Both the position numbers and the translations under genes were made by a program. Positions 24,812 to 33,290 of a stretch of DNA of 64,000 nucleotides are shown here, piece by piece (within the stretch, counting starts at the first letter, position 1; each line of letters begins with the position of its first letter). This DNA comes from Arthrobacter_D sp015752045. Lineage in GTDB: Bacteria > Actinomycetota > Actinomycetes > Actinomycetales > Micrococcaceae. The notes under the pieces were generated by a model. It was not told the origin of the DNA, did not search any database, and saw only the letters and a list, made by a program, of their open reading frames with translations. The stretch is from positions 1-64,000 of the forward strand of contig NZ_JADOUS010000010.1 of assembly GCF_015752045.1 (NCBI RefSeq). Direction: 5' to 3'.

Positions 24812-27033
24812 CAGCGGCGCGACACTGCCCGCTGGCGGGCGCGGGAGGCGAGCAGCGACGACTGGATGTCCTCGAGCAGCGTGCCGTCGGCGTCCTTGTG
24901 GTGCCGGGTCCAGCAGCCGGTCTCGTCGAGGTGCCAGCTGGAGACCTTCGGGTCCATGTACCGGTCCATCAGGTTCATCAGGTAGGAGATGTCCTCGGCC
25001 GAACTGAGCTGCACGAGTGCCTCGACCCGGCGGTCGAGGTTGCGGTGCATCATGTCCGCAGAGCCGATGAATACGGCAGGCTCTCCGCCGTTCGCGAAGG
25101 CGAAGACCCGCGAGTGCTCGAGGAAGCGGCCGAGCACGGAGCGCACGGTGACGTTCTCGCTCAGCCCGGGGACCCCGGGCCGCACGGAGCAGATGCCACG
25201 CACGATCACGTCCACCCGGACGCCCGCCTGCGATGCACGGTAGAGCGAATCGATGATCGCCTCGTCCACCATGGAGTTCACCTTGATGATCACGCGGGCG
25301 GCCAGCCCGGCCTTCTTGTTCGCGATCTCCCGCTCGATGCGATCGATCAGGCCCGAGCGGACGGACCGCGGTGCCACCAGCAGGCGCTTGAACGTGGACT
25401 TCGGGGCGTACCCGGAGAGCTGGTTGAACAGGCGCGAGAGGTCCTCGCCCACCTGCTCGTTGGAGGTGAGCAGGCCGAGGTCCTCATAGTAGCGGGCCGT
25501 GCGCGGGTGGTAGTTCCCGGTGCCGATGTGGCAGTAGCGCCGCAGGCCGTCGATCTCCTGCCGCACCACGAGCGAGAGCTTGCAGTGCGTCTTGAGCCCC
25601 ACGATGCCGTACACCACATGCACGCCGGCCTGTTCCAGCTTCCGGGCCCAGGAGATGTTGGCCTGCTCGTCGAAGCGCGCCTTGATCTCCACGAGCGCCA
25701 GAACCTGCTTGCCCGCCTCGGCGGCGTCGATCAGGGCGTCGACGATGGGGGAGTCGCCCGACGTCCGGTACAGCGTCTGCTTGATCGCCTGCACCTTGGG
25801 GTCGGCGGCCGCCTGTTCCAGGAACGCCTGCACGGAGGTGGAGAACGAGTCGTACGGGTGGTGCAGCAGGATGTCCCGTCGGCGCATCGCGGCGAAGACG
25901 TTCGCGGCCTTCGACGTCTCGCTCTCGTTGAGGTAGCGGCTGGTGTGCGGGACGTGCTTGGGGAAGTGCAGGTCGCCACGGTCGATCCCCGCGATCACGC
26001 TGAGGCCCCGCAGGTCCAGGGGCGCCGGGAGGTTGTAGACCTCGTCCTCCTCCACGCCGAGTTCCCGTGACAGCAACGCCCTGATGCTGGGGTTGATGTC
26101 CGTGGTGACCTCGAGGCGGACGGGCGGCCCGAACCGCCGGCGCAGCAGTTCCTTCTCGAGGGCCTGCAGCAGGTTCTCGGCGTCGTCCTCCTCCACCTCC
26201 AGGTCCTCGTTGCGCGTGACCCGGAAGAGGTGGTGCTCGAGCACCTCCATGCCGGGGAAGAGCTGGTCCAGGTGGACGGCGATGACTTCCTCGAGCGGGA
26301 TGAAGCGGGCGATGCGCCCGGCGACGTTGCCCGCGCGCGGCCCGTCCACGGAGATGAGGCGCGGAAGCTGGTCGGGCACCTTCACGCGGGCGAAGAGTTC
26401 CTTCTCGCTGACCGGGTTACGGACCACGACGGCGAGATTGAGGGACAGCCCCGAGATGTAGGGGAACGGGTGGGCGGGGTCGACGGCGAGCGGCGTGAGG
26501 ATCGGGAAGACCTTCTCCGCGAAGATCTTGTGCAGCTCGGCGCGTGCGGCGTCGTCCAGCTCCTCCCAGGTCGTGAGGTGGATCTGCTCCTGGGCGAGGG
26601 CGGGCCGGATGTGGTCGGCGAAGACGGCGGCGTGGCGCTGCTGGAGCTGATAGCCGTCCTGCATGATCTTCTCGAGCTGCTCGATGGGGCTGAGGCCCGC
26701 AGCCGAGGGTACCGCGAGCCCCGTGGCGATCCGGCGCTTGAGGCCGGCGACCCGCACCATGAAGAACTCGTCGAGGTTCGACGCGAAGATCGACAGGAAA
26801 CCGACCCGCTCCAGGAGGAAGAGCTCAGGGTCCTCCGCGAGCTCGAGGACGCGGGCATTGAAATCGAGCCAGCTGATCTCGCGGTCGAGGAAACGGTCGG
26901 CCCGGATATCGCCGGACGGCAGGAGGCTGGGCGCGAACTCCGGGATGTCGATGCGGTCCTGGGTGGCCCGGGCCGGAGCCGTCTCGGAGGACCCGTACAG
27001 TGACGCACCCCGGCGTTTGATTCCTGAATCCAT
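24811..27033 (-). CDS. ppk1: Polyphosphate kinase 1
   Basis: 740 residues with the four Ppk1 regions in order: N-domain (REISWLDFNARVLELAED, LDEFFMVRVAGLKRR), head domain, C1 (HHPYDSFSTSVQAFLEQAA, TLYRTSGDSPIVDALI) and C2 (IGTGNYHPRTARYYEDLGL, INKLSGY-like, IGSADMMHRNLDRRVE). The autophosphorylated His lies in VGLKTHCKLSLVVR. It reversibly makes inorganic polyphosphate from ATP at the inner membrane face. ATG 27033 is chosen because CAGGAGACGCA precedes it; an in-frame ATG at 27060 has no such site. It leads the ppk1-mutT1-like operon. Confidence 0.96.
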   Translation of the reverse strand: MDSGIKRRGASLYGSSETAPARATQDRIDIPEFAPSLLPSGDIRADRFLDREISWLDFNARVLELAEDPELFLLERVGFLSIFASNLDEFFMVRVAGLKRRIATGLAVPSAAGLSPIEQLEKIMQDGYQLQQRHAAVFADHIRPALAQEQIHLTTWEELDDAARAELHKIFAEKVFPILTPLAVDPAHPFPYISGLSLNLAVVVRNPVSEKELFARVKVPDQLPRLISVDGPRAGNVAGRIARFIPLEEVIAVHLDQLFPGMEVLEHHLFRVTRNEDLEVEEDDAENLLQALEKELLRRRFGPPVRLEVTTDINPSIRALLSRELGVEEDEVYNLPAPLDLRGLSVIAGIDRGDLHFPKHVPHTSRYLNESETSKAANVFAAMRRRDILLHHPYDSFSTSVQAFLEQAAADPKVQAIKQTLYRTSGDSPIVDALIDAAEAGKQVLALVEIKARFDEQANISWARKLEQAGVHVVYGIVGLKTHCKLSLVVRQEIDGLRRYCHIGTGNYHPRTARYYEDLGLLTSNEQVGEDLSRLFNQLSGYAPKSTFKRLLVAPRSVRSGLIDRIEREIANKKAGLAARVIIKVNSMVDEAIIDSLYRASQAGVRVDVIVRGICSVRPGVPGLSENVTVRSVLGRFLEHSRVFAFANGGEPAVFIGSADMMHRNLDRRVEALVQLSSAEDISYLMNLMDRYMDPKVSSWHLDETGCWTRHHKDADGTLLEDIQSSLLASRARQRAVSRR

Positions 27034-27109
27034 TGCGTCTCCTGCAGCGTGGGCGGTCATGGTCACGGGAACCCCGCTCCGACCGGCCGGGGACACCTCG
27101 AAAACAACC

Positions 27110-28081
27110 TTACAAGGTGGGTTGCGCCGCCTTGGCCGCATACATGACATCGACGTCCCAGCGCGTGAACCCGAGCGTACGGTAGAGCGCCACGGCGGCG
27201 GTGTTGTCGGCGTCGACATACAGCATGATCGCCTGCAGGCCCCGGGCGTGGAGGTGCTCGATGCCGGCGATCGTCAGAGCCTTGCCGAGGCCCATGCCCT
27301 GCGCTTCCGGGGTCACGCCGACCACGTACACCTCTCCCATCGCCGGGTGGGCACCCACCGCGGGGTGGACCTTGGTCCAGTGGAAGCCGAGCAGGGCGCC
27401 GTCGTCCTCGCGGACGGCGAGGATGAAACCGGCGGCGTCGAACCAGTCCTCGTCCATCCGCGCGTCCAGGTCGGCGCGCGTGGTGGCGCCCTGTTCGGGG
27501 TGGTGCACGAAGGCCGCCGCGTTGGCCGCGAGCCACGCCCCCTCGTCCTGTCCGCGGACGAACGCCCGCAGGACGACGCCGTCGGGCAGCCGGAGTGCGG
27601 GGACCGATTCCGTGACGGCGGCGCGTGTCAGGCGCATCCTCCACAGTTCGCGCACCGGGCCGTAGCCGAAGCGGTCGGCCAGGTCTGCTGCGGCGGAATG
27701 GTTCCCGTGCGACCAGCCGCGGAGGTCGGAGATCCCCTCGGCGAGGACCGCCTCGATCAGGGCCGTCCCGGCGCCCTCGCCGCGGCAGTCGGGCCGGACG
27801 ACGAGTTCGAGCACGGCGCCGTCCTCGGCGCCGTGCGTGACGACGGCGACCCCGGCGAGTTCGCTGTCCGGCGCCTCGGAGGTGCGGGCCGTGAGGACGA
27901 GCAGGCGGTCGGCGGCGTCGTGGGCGCGCAGGGTGAGGAGGGTCTGTTCGGACAGCGGCGGGTTGCCGTCGGCCTCGGCGGCTGACGCGGCGAGACGACG
28001 TACCTCGTCAACGACGTCCGTGGGCGGGGCGCCGGTGATCCTGCCGACGGACCAGGTGGGGGCGTGCTGAGCGGCGGTCAT
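27110..28081 (-). CDS. mshD: Mycothiol synthase (tandem GNAT)
   Basis: 323 residues made of two GNAT acetyltransferase folds. The second carries the active acetyl-CoA loop VYVVGVTPEAQGMGLGKALT and the ending LYVDADNTAAVALYRTLGF, a hallmark of MshD; the first has VVRPDCRGEGAGTALIEA. It acetylates Cys-GlcN-Ins to finish mycothiol, the actinobacterial thiol. It lies 3' of glnR on the same strand, the arrangement known from mycobacteria (glnR-mshD), but a strong terminator separates them here. The 28082-28235 upstream stretch holds its promoter, with no obvious consensus. ATG 28081 is the start. Confidence 0.93.
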   Translation of the reverse strand: MTAAQHAPTWSVGRITGAPPTDVVDEVRRLAASAAEADGNPPLSEQTLLTLRAHDAADRLLVLTARTSEAPDSELAGVAVVTHGAEDGAVLELVVRPDCRGEGAGTALIEAVLAEGISDLRGWSHGNHSAAADLADRFGYGPVRELWRMRLTRAAVTESVPALRLPDGVVLRAFVRGQDEGAWLAANAAAFVHHPEQGATTRADLDARMDEDWFDAAGFILAVREDDGALLGFHWTKVHPAVGAHPAMGEVYVVGVTPEAQGMGLGKALTIAGIEHLHARGLQAIMLYVDADNTAAVALYRTLGFTRWDVDVMYAAKAAQPTL

Positions 28082-28235
28082 GCGCCCAGCCTAGTCCTGC
28101 GCCGGCCGTCCGGTTTGGCAGTCGCCCTCCGGGTGCGGTAGTGTCGGGAACTGCTCGAGGGGGATGCGCCAGTGGGGCGCCCGCGATACGTTCGACCCGT
28201 ATGTCCTCCACTCTTGCCGGCCCGGCCGGAAACAC

Positions 28236-28273
28236 CGAAAGCCCCCTCCACCCGCGGGTGGAGGGGGCTTTCG
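28236..28273. terminator. Terminator between glnR and mshD
   Basis: A perfect 38-nt palindrome: CGAAAGCCCCCTCCACCCG pairs with its complement to the centre. It starts 8 nt beyond the glnR stop on the minus strand. A T-rich end (CGGTGTTTCC on the minus strand) gives modest intrinsic-terminator character. Confidence 0.85.
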
Positions 28274-28280
28274 CGTGTGG

Positions 28281-28988
28281 TCAGGCGTCCTGGTTGACCG
28301 GGCTGCGGTCCTCGGGCAGGCGGGTCAGGGTGAAGCGGTACCCGACGTTCCGGACGGTGCCGATCAGCTGCTCGTGGTCGGAGCCGAGTTTCGCCCGCAG
28401 CCGCCGCACATGGACGTCGACGGTGCGCGTGCCCCCGTAGTAGTCGTACCCCCATACCTCGTGCAGGAGCTGGTCGCGGGTGAACACCCGCCCTGGGTGC
28501 TGCGCGAGGTACTTGAGGAGTTCGAACTCCTTGTAGGTCAGGTTCAGTGGCTCGCCGCCCACCCGCGCCGTATAGCTCGCCTCGTCGATCACCACGCCGG
28601 ACGCATGGATCTCGGTACTCGTCTCCTCGCTGGCCGCCGTCGAACGCGCGATCACCAGACGCAGGCGTGCCTCCACCTCCGCCGGGCCCGCCGAATCGAG
28701 GACGACGTCGTCCGCCAGCCAGTTCGCGGCGACCGCCGCCATGCCACCCTCGGTGAGCACGAGGACGAGCGGGGCGCTGAGCCCGGTGGCCTTCAGGAGC
28801 TGGGTGAGGGACCGCGCACCGACGAGGTCCTTCCGGGCATCGACGAGAACGACGTCGCAGGGTTCCGTCTCGAGGAGTGCGGTGGGTTCCGCCGCGAGGA
28901 TGTGCACCTTGTGATTGAGCAGTTCCAGGGCCGGCAGGATGTCCACGGACGAGCCGGTGGTGTTGGTGAGCATCAGGATGTGCGGCAT
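28281..28988 (-). CDS. glnR: GlnR-type orphan OmpR-family regulator
   Basis: 235 residues: receiver-like domain (1-115) and OmpR/PhoB winged helix (135-225; LNLTYKEFELLKYLAQHPGR, WGYDYYGGTRTVDVHVRRLR, IGTVRNVGYRF). The receiver keeps an Asp in VVLVDARKDL but has MLTNTTGS where phosphorylated regulators carry the acidic Mg pocket, a feature of GlnR. The wording VLVDARxDL, EGGMAAVAANW and LTYKEFELLKYLAQHPGRVFTR closely follows mycobacterial GlnR, and mshD is next door as there. GlnR controls nitrogen-assimilation genes without a cognate kinase. ATG 28988 has a GGAGGACAC site. No kinase gene is adjacent. Confidence 0.83.
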   Translation of the reverse strand: MPHILMLTNTTGSSVDILPALELLNHKVHILAAEPTALLETEPCDVVLVDARKDLVGARSLTQLLKATGLSAPLVLVLTEGGMAAVAANWLADDVVLDSAGPAEVEARLRLVIARSTAASEETSTEIHASGVVIDEASYTARVGGEPLNLTYKEFELLKYLAQHPGRVFTRDQLLHEVWGYDYYGGTRTVDVHVRRLRAKLGSDHEQLIGTVRNVGYRFTLTRLPEDRSPVNQDA

Positions 28989-29170
28989 GTGTCCTCCACG
29001 GGTCGGGGATGCGCATCATCGGGCAGCTGCGCCCTCCCCCCGGACGGGGAGGCGGGTGCGGTCGAAATTTGGTCAAGTATAGCCTCCGGCCTGTGATGCA
29101 CCACACGACCGGTGACCCCGGGCAGCGCGGCCTTTTCCCGCACCCGCGCGGGTAGGGCAGTATTGCTGGG

Positions 29171-29923
29171 GTGAAGAGGACGAGTGTGGCCGCAGCGGCC
29201 GGTGCCGCGGCCATCGCGACCGGGGCGATCGTCGCGTCCTCCTATATCTCCCAGACGGCCGTCGCGGTGACCGTCGGCGTGCTCTGCGTCCTAGCCGCCG
29301 TCGGGTGGCCCCACATTCTCCGCGTACCGGCCAAGAAGAGCCTGTCGGCTGCGATCGGACTCGCCGCACTGCTCGCCGTCGTCCTCTCCGCCACCGTCCC
29401 CGGGCCGTTCTTCCTGGCCTGGTTCCCGGCGTCCGTGGCACTCGGCGTCGGTGGGGTCTTCATGATCCAGCTCCTGCGGGGGACCGGCCAGAGCCTGCGG
29501 CTGGAATCGACCCTCGGGGCGAGCTCCGGCGTCGTGGCCGTGAGCATGGGCTCGGGCTGGGTGGCCACGGATCGGCTGGCCGTCAACGCGGCCGACTCCG
29601 GCATGACGCTCGTGACGGGAGTCAGCATCCTTGTTGCGATCGCCGTGTGCCTGCTGCCCCTGCCGGACCGGCTCGTCGCCCCCGCCGCCGTCGTGCTCGG
29701 CGCGCTCGCCGGCCCGCTCGGTGCGCTGCTCTTCACCGATGTGCCGGCGCTCGCCGCCGCGGTCGTGGGGCTTGCCTGCGGCGCCGTGATCGCAGGGACC
29801 CGGCGGCTGCTCGTCGCCCGGGAGGCACCGATCAACCGGATCGCAGCCATCGCGGCCGGAGTCACCCCCGTCCTCGCGATCGGCGCCGTCGTGTACTTCC
29901 TCGACACGCTGTTCCTGGCCTGA
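29171..29923 (+). CDS. Predicted multi-pass membrane protein
   Basis: 250 residues, almost entirely hydrophobic, with about seven helices starting right after MKRTSVAAAAGAAAIATG. Breaks occur at ILRVPAKKSL, GTGQSLRLESTLG and RRLLVAREAPINR. Proteins of this kind in Arthrobacter are annotated simply as membrane protein or permease; no transport motif is seen. GTG 29171 begins directly behind a weak TGGG site. It is divergent from glnR across a 182-bp gap (28989-29170) containing the glnR promoter side but no hairpin. Confidence 0.65.
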   Translation: MKRTSVAAAAGAAAIATGAIVASSYISQTAVAVTVGVLCVLAAVGWPHILRVPAKKSLSAAIGLAALLAVVLSATVPGPFFLAWFPASVALGVGGVFMIQLLRGTGQSLRLESTLGASSGVVAVSMGSGWVATDRLAVNAADSGMTLVTGVSILVAIAVCLLPLPDRLVAPAAVVLGALAGPLGALLFTDVPALAAAVVGLACGAVIAGTRRLLVAREAPINRIAAIAAGVTPVLAIGAVVYFLDTLFLA

Positions 29924-30023
29924 GCGGGGCCTCCGAGCCCGGGGGCGTGCCGTGCGACCGGGCAGGGCGGGCGACCCCCGCGCACGTTCCCCTGCTGTCC
30001 GGACCGGGCGTTAGGATGGGAGC

Positions 30024-30137
30024 ATGTCCATCCTTGCCCTTGAAATCTTCTTCATCTCGCTGCTGGTCGTCGCCGGTCTCGGCATGGCCGGTTTCGCGGC
30101 CCTCGTCATCACGCGCCTGTACAAGGGCCAGAAGTAG
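30024..30137 (+). CDS. 37-residue single-pass membrane peptide
   Basis: ATG 30024 to TAG 30137. The peptide begins MSILALEIFFISLLVVAGLG and ends VITRLYKGQK: one long hydrophobic helix (about 4-30) and a positive cytoplasmic tail. TAGGAT (30012-30017) ends 6 nt upstream, suggesting a leaderless transcript, although GATGGGAG could also serve as a ribosome site. It lies 21 bp before the nitrobindin-like gene and is probably in the same unit. Codon third positions are GC-rich, as for a real gene. Confidence 0.6.
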   Translation: MSILALEIFFISLLVVAGLGMAGFAALVITRLYKGQK

Positions 30138-30158
30138 CCGACTGACCCCGGAGGCCCT

Positions 30159-30758
30159 ATGTCGATCGACCTGCCCACCGACCTGACACCCGAGCTCGTC
30201 CCACTGTCGTGGCTCCTCGGAACCTGGGAGGGGACGGGGATGCTCGGTGAAGGTACCGCCGACTCGGAGCGCTTCTCGCAGCGCGTCGTGTTCTCACAGC
30301 ACGGTCTGCCGTACCTGCAGTACAGCGCCGAATCCTGGCTCATCGATGAGCAGGGCGCGCAACTGCGCCCCCTGTCGGTCGAGACCGGTTTCTGGGCGCT
30401 CGACCGCAAGCTCAACGACTCCGACGTCGGGCCCGGTCTCAGCCCCGCGGACATCGTCCCGGCCCTCAAGACCGCCGACGAGGTCGAGGAGTTCCGCAAC
30501 GACACCGGCGGCTTCGACATCACGGCCACCGTGGTGCACCCCGGCGGCATTGCCGAGCTCTACTACGGGAGCATCAAGGGACCGCAGATCCAGCTCAGCA
30601 CGGACCTCGTGATGCGCGGCCAGCATTCCAAGGAGTACGCGGCCGCCACCCGCCTGTTCGGTCTGGTCGAAGGCAACCTGTACTGGCGCTGGGACGTCGC
30701 GGCCCAGGGCAACTCCCTCGAGGCCCACGCCTCCGCGATCCTGAAGAAGATCTCCTGA
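30159..30758 (+). CDS. Nitrobindin-like FABP-family heme protein (DUF1794)
   Basis: 199 residues. Begins with the diagnostic SWLLGTWEGTG (residues 17-27) of the lipocalin-like nitrobindin barrel and ends YWRWDVAAQGN-SLEAHASAILKK, where the His near the C-terminus is the proximal heme ligand in nitrobindins. FSQHGLPYLQYSAESWL is the middle conserved block. Family members bind heme and nitric oxide and can isomerise peroxynitrite; in Actinobacteria they are annotated FABP family protein. ATG 30159 has GGAGG 7 nt upstream. It belongs to the run with the small peptide and ygfZ. Confidence 0.85.
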   Translation: MSIDLPTDLTPELVPLSWLLGTWEGTGMLGEGTADSERFSQRVVFSQHGLPYLQYSAESWLIDEQGAQLRPLSVETGFWALDRKLNDSDVGPGLSPADIVPALKTADEVEEFRNDTGGFDITATVVHPGGIAELYYGSIKGPQIQLSTDLVMRGQHSKEYAAATRLFGLVEGNLYWRWDVAAQGNSLEAHASAILKKIS

Positions 30759-30821
30759 AGCAGCTGTAGCCCGTTCGGGCGACACCCCGGAATAGTCCCG
30801 CCTGGAAGGCGTTGTATCGTC

Positions 30822-31913
30822 ATGACCTCACGAAGCCCCCTGCTGAACCGACCCGGTGCCGTCGAGGGCGGCGGAGCCGACGCCGCCGTGGCATCCCATT
30901 ACGGCGACCCGTTCCGCGAGCAGCGGCTCCTGGCGGCAGGCGAGGCCGTCGTCGACCTGTCGCAGCGCGGCGTGGTCACCGTCTCCGGACCCGACCGCCT
31001 GAGCTGGCTGAACACGCTCTCCTCCCAGCTGCTCCTCGACCTCCGGCCCGGCCGGAGCTCCGAGACGCTGCTCCTCACCGTGCAGGGCCGGATCGAGTAT
31101 GCGGCCCATGTCGTCGACGACGGCGCGACCACCTGGCTCATCACCGAGGGAGGCGAGGCGGCGCCGCTGGCCGCCTGGCTGGAGCGCATGAAGTTCATGC
31201 TCCGCGTGGAGGTCACCGACGCCACGGAGGCCTGGGCGGTGCTCGGCGCGACGCGGGCCCTGCCTGGGCTGGCGGACGACGCCGTCGTGTGGGAGGACCC
31301 GTGGCCCGCCGTCGCCCCCGGCGGCTACTCGTATGCGGTCGTCGACGAAGGCGGGCACCCGGGTCGCGAGCGGCCCTGGTTCGAATACCTCGTCCCGCGC
31401 GGAGAACTCGAAGCCGCGGTGTCCGCCACGGGACTGGGCCTGGCCGGTTCGCTGGCCGGCGAGGCACTGCGCATCGCCGCCTGGCGTCCGCGACCCGGTT
31501 TCGAGACCGACGAGAAGACCATCCCCCACGAGCTCGACCTCATGCGGACGGCCGTCCACCTCGCGAAAGGCTGTTACAAGGGCCAGGAGACGATCGCCCG
31601 TGTGCACAACCTCGGGCATCCGCCGCGCCGGCTCACCTTCCTGCACCTCGACGGCAGCCAGCACACCCTTCCTGCGCCCGGTAGCCCGGTCCTCAGCGAG
31701 GGGCGCACGGTGGGCAGGGTGACGTCCGTCGGCCACCATTACGAGATGGGCCCGATCGCCCTCGCCGTGCTCAAGCGCTCCGTCGATGCGTCCGCCGATC
31801 TGCTCGTGCAGGACGGGGACGAGGCCTACGCCGCCGGCCAGGAGGTCATCGTGGCACCGGATGCCGGGCAGGTCGTCGGCCGGGCCGCGGGATTCCTGAA
31901 GGCTCCGCGATGA
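30822..31913 (+). CDS. ygfZ: Folate-binding YgfZ-like protein
   Basis: 363 residues. The signature KGCYKGQETIARVHNLGHPPR (read in two parts) is the YgfZ hallmark, and the rest is GcvT-like: LSQRGVVTVSGPDRLSWLNTLSSQ near the N-terminus and ELDLMRTAVHLAKGCY in the centre. YgfZ/IBA57 proteins assist assembly or repair of certain Fe-S proteins using tetrahydrofolate. ATG 30822 follows a GGAAGGCG site. The stop overlaps the next start (ATGA 31910-31913), so the ankyrin protein is translationally coupled. Confidence 0.88.
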   Translation: MTSRSPLLNRPGAVEGGGADAAVASHYGDPFREQRLLAAGEAVVDLSQRGVVTVSGPDRLSWLNTLSSQLLLDLRPGRSSETLLLTVQGRIEYAAHVVDDGATTWLITEGGEAAPLAAWLERMKFMLRVEVTDATEAWAVLGATRALPGLADDAVVWEDPWPAVAPGGYSYAVVDEGGHPGRERPWFEYLVPRGELEAAVSATGLGLAGSLAGEALRIAAWRPRPGFETDEKTIPHELDLMRTAVHLAKGCYKGQETIARVHNLGHPPRRLTFLHLDGSQHTLPAPGSPVLSEGRTVGRVTSVGHHYEMGPIALAVLKRSVDASADLLVQDGDEAYAAGQEVIVAPDAGQVVGRAAGFLKAPR

Positions 31914-32347
31914 GCGCCGGGAACGACGGCGGTCAGGGCCTCACGGACGACGCCGCGGCAGCGGACGACGCCGGTGCGGCCGCCGCGATCGCCCTCGCAC
32001 ACGCCCTCTTCGACTCCGCACGGGCAGGCGACAACGCCACGCTGGTGCGGTACCTCGATGCCGGGGTGCCCTTCACCCTGACGAACACCGCGGGCGACAG
32101 CCTCCTGATGCTCGCCGCGTACAACGGCCATCCGGCGATCGTCCGTGACCTCCTGGCGCGCGGGGCGGAAGCGGACCAGGTCAACGACCGAGGGCAGACC
32201 CCCCTCGCGGGTGCCGTCTTCAAAGGGCACGACGACGTCGTGCGGCTGCTGGTCGAGGCGGGCGCTGACGCCGACGCCGGGACACCCTCGGCCCGGGCCG
32301 CGGCCGAGATGTTCGGGCGGACGGAACTCCTGGAGCTGCTCGGCTAG
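31910..32347 (+). CDS. Small ankyrin-repeat protein
   Basis: 145 residues. After an acidic lead (GNDGGQGLTDDAAAADDAG) come three to four ankyrin repeats: RAGDNATLVRYLDAGVPFTLTN, AGDSLLMLAAYNGHPAIVRDLL, RGQTPLAGAVFKGHDDVVRLLVEAGAD and ARAAAEMFGRTELLELL. Short bacterial ankyrin proteins of this type are common in Actinobacteria; the partner is unknown. Coupled to ygfZ by a 4-bp overlap. The following 223 bp (32348-32570) carries no gene; CCGGACGCAGGC-GAGGAGC occurs twice imperfectly near 32505 and 32540. Confidence 0.85.
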   Translation: MSAGNDGGQGLTDDAAAADDAGAAAAIALAHALFDSARAGDNATLVRYLDAGVPFTLTNTAGDSLLMLAAYNGHPAIVRDLLARGAEADQVNDRGQTPLAGAVFKGHDDVVRLLVEAGADADAGTPSARAAAEMFGRTELLELLG

Positions 32348-32570
32348 GCAGCCCTACCCGGCGCCTGTACCCGCCCTGCCCACAGTCCGCCCCGCGTTCA
32401 TCTGCCCGGACCGGATTCGGGGACTGTGCCGTCGGATGCCGTCCCGCGGCGGCGTGTCGCGACAGGACGCGGCGCGGGCGGCGTCGAAGCCCCCGGTTCC
32501 GCACGCCGGACGCAGGCGAGGAGCAGCCGGGCCCCGTACTCCGGACGCAGGCAGGAGCGGACGGAAGCCC

Positions 32571-33287
32571 TCAGGCGCCCAGGAGGACCGACGTCTGCGT
32601 ACCCGCGAAGGCGAAGCCGGCCCGGCGCGCGGTCCGCTGGGAGGCCGTGTTGTCCGTCCTCGCGCGCCACTGCGGCACGAGTCCCGCGGCCATGGCGTCC
32701 TCGACCGCGACGGCGGCCACCCGCCCGGCATAGCCCTTACGCCGTTCCTCGGGCGGGGTGATGACCGCGATGTGCGCCAGGATGCCCTGCCAGATGTCGT
32801 AGCCGGCACCGGCGAGAGGAGTGGGCCGGGCGTCGGGGTCGGCGCCCTCGTCGACCAGTACGAACGGGTGGTCCACCGCGGCCAGGCCTGCTTCGGCGAC
32901 GTCGTCGGGCGGGCACCGGCGCTCGAGCTCGCGGACGAGCGAAGCCTCCCCGGACACGACGGCAGGCGGTCCCTCGAACCGCGGCAGGTCGTCGCAGAAG
33001 TACAGCTGGGCCTCACCGAGCCCGCGTCCGCCATGCTCCCGGCTGAGCGTGAGCAGCGTCGAGTGGCTGCGCAGCTCCGTCCCGGACATACTGCGTCCCG
33101 CGTCGATGGCCCAGCCGGGTCCCCGGAGCACCTCGCGGCCGAACAGGGTCACGAAGGTCAGGACCGGGGCGTCGTCGTCGATCGAGTACAGGCGGTCGGA
33201 GCCCTCGGCGATGGTGCCGTCGTCGAGCCCGAGCAGCCGCGACCAGGCGAGCTGGATGATCGAGACCGTGCCGGGATCGAGTTCCAC
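32571..33287 (-). CDS. GNAT-family acetyltransferase
   Basis: 238 residues. The C-terminal half holds the GNAT core: HIAVITPPEERRKGYAGRVAAVAVEDA (acetyl-CoA loop RRKGYAG) and WRARTDNTASQRTARRAGF. The N-terminal half (LGLDDGTIAEGSDRLYSIDDD) is an additional domain typical of actinobacterial long GNATs. The substrate is unknown. GTG 33287 is 3 nt after the pfkA stop, so the two form an operon. It converges on the ankyrin gene. Confidence 0.78.
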   Translation of the reverse strand: MELDPGTVSIIQLAWSRLLGLDDGTIAEGSDRLYSIDDDAPVLTFVTLFGREVLRGPGWAIDAGRSMSGTELRSHSTLLTLSREHGGRGLGEAQLYFCDDLPRFEGPPAVVSGEASLVRELERRCPPDDVAEAGLAAVDHPFVLVDEGADPDARPTPLAGAGYDIWQGILAHIAVITPPEERRKGYAGRVAAVAVEDAMAAGLVPQWRARTDNTASQRTARRAGFAFAGTQTSVLLGA

Positions 33288-33290
33288 GGG

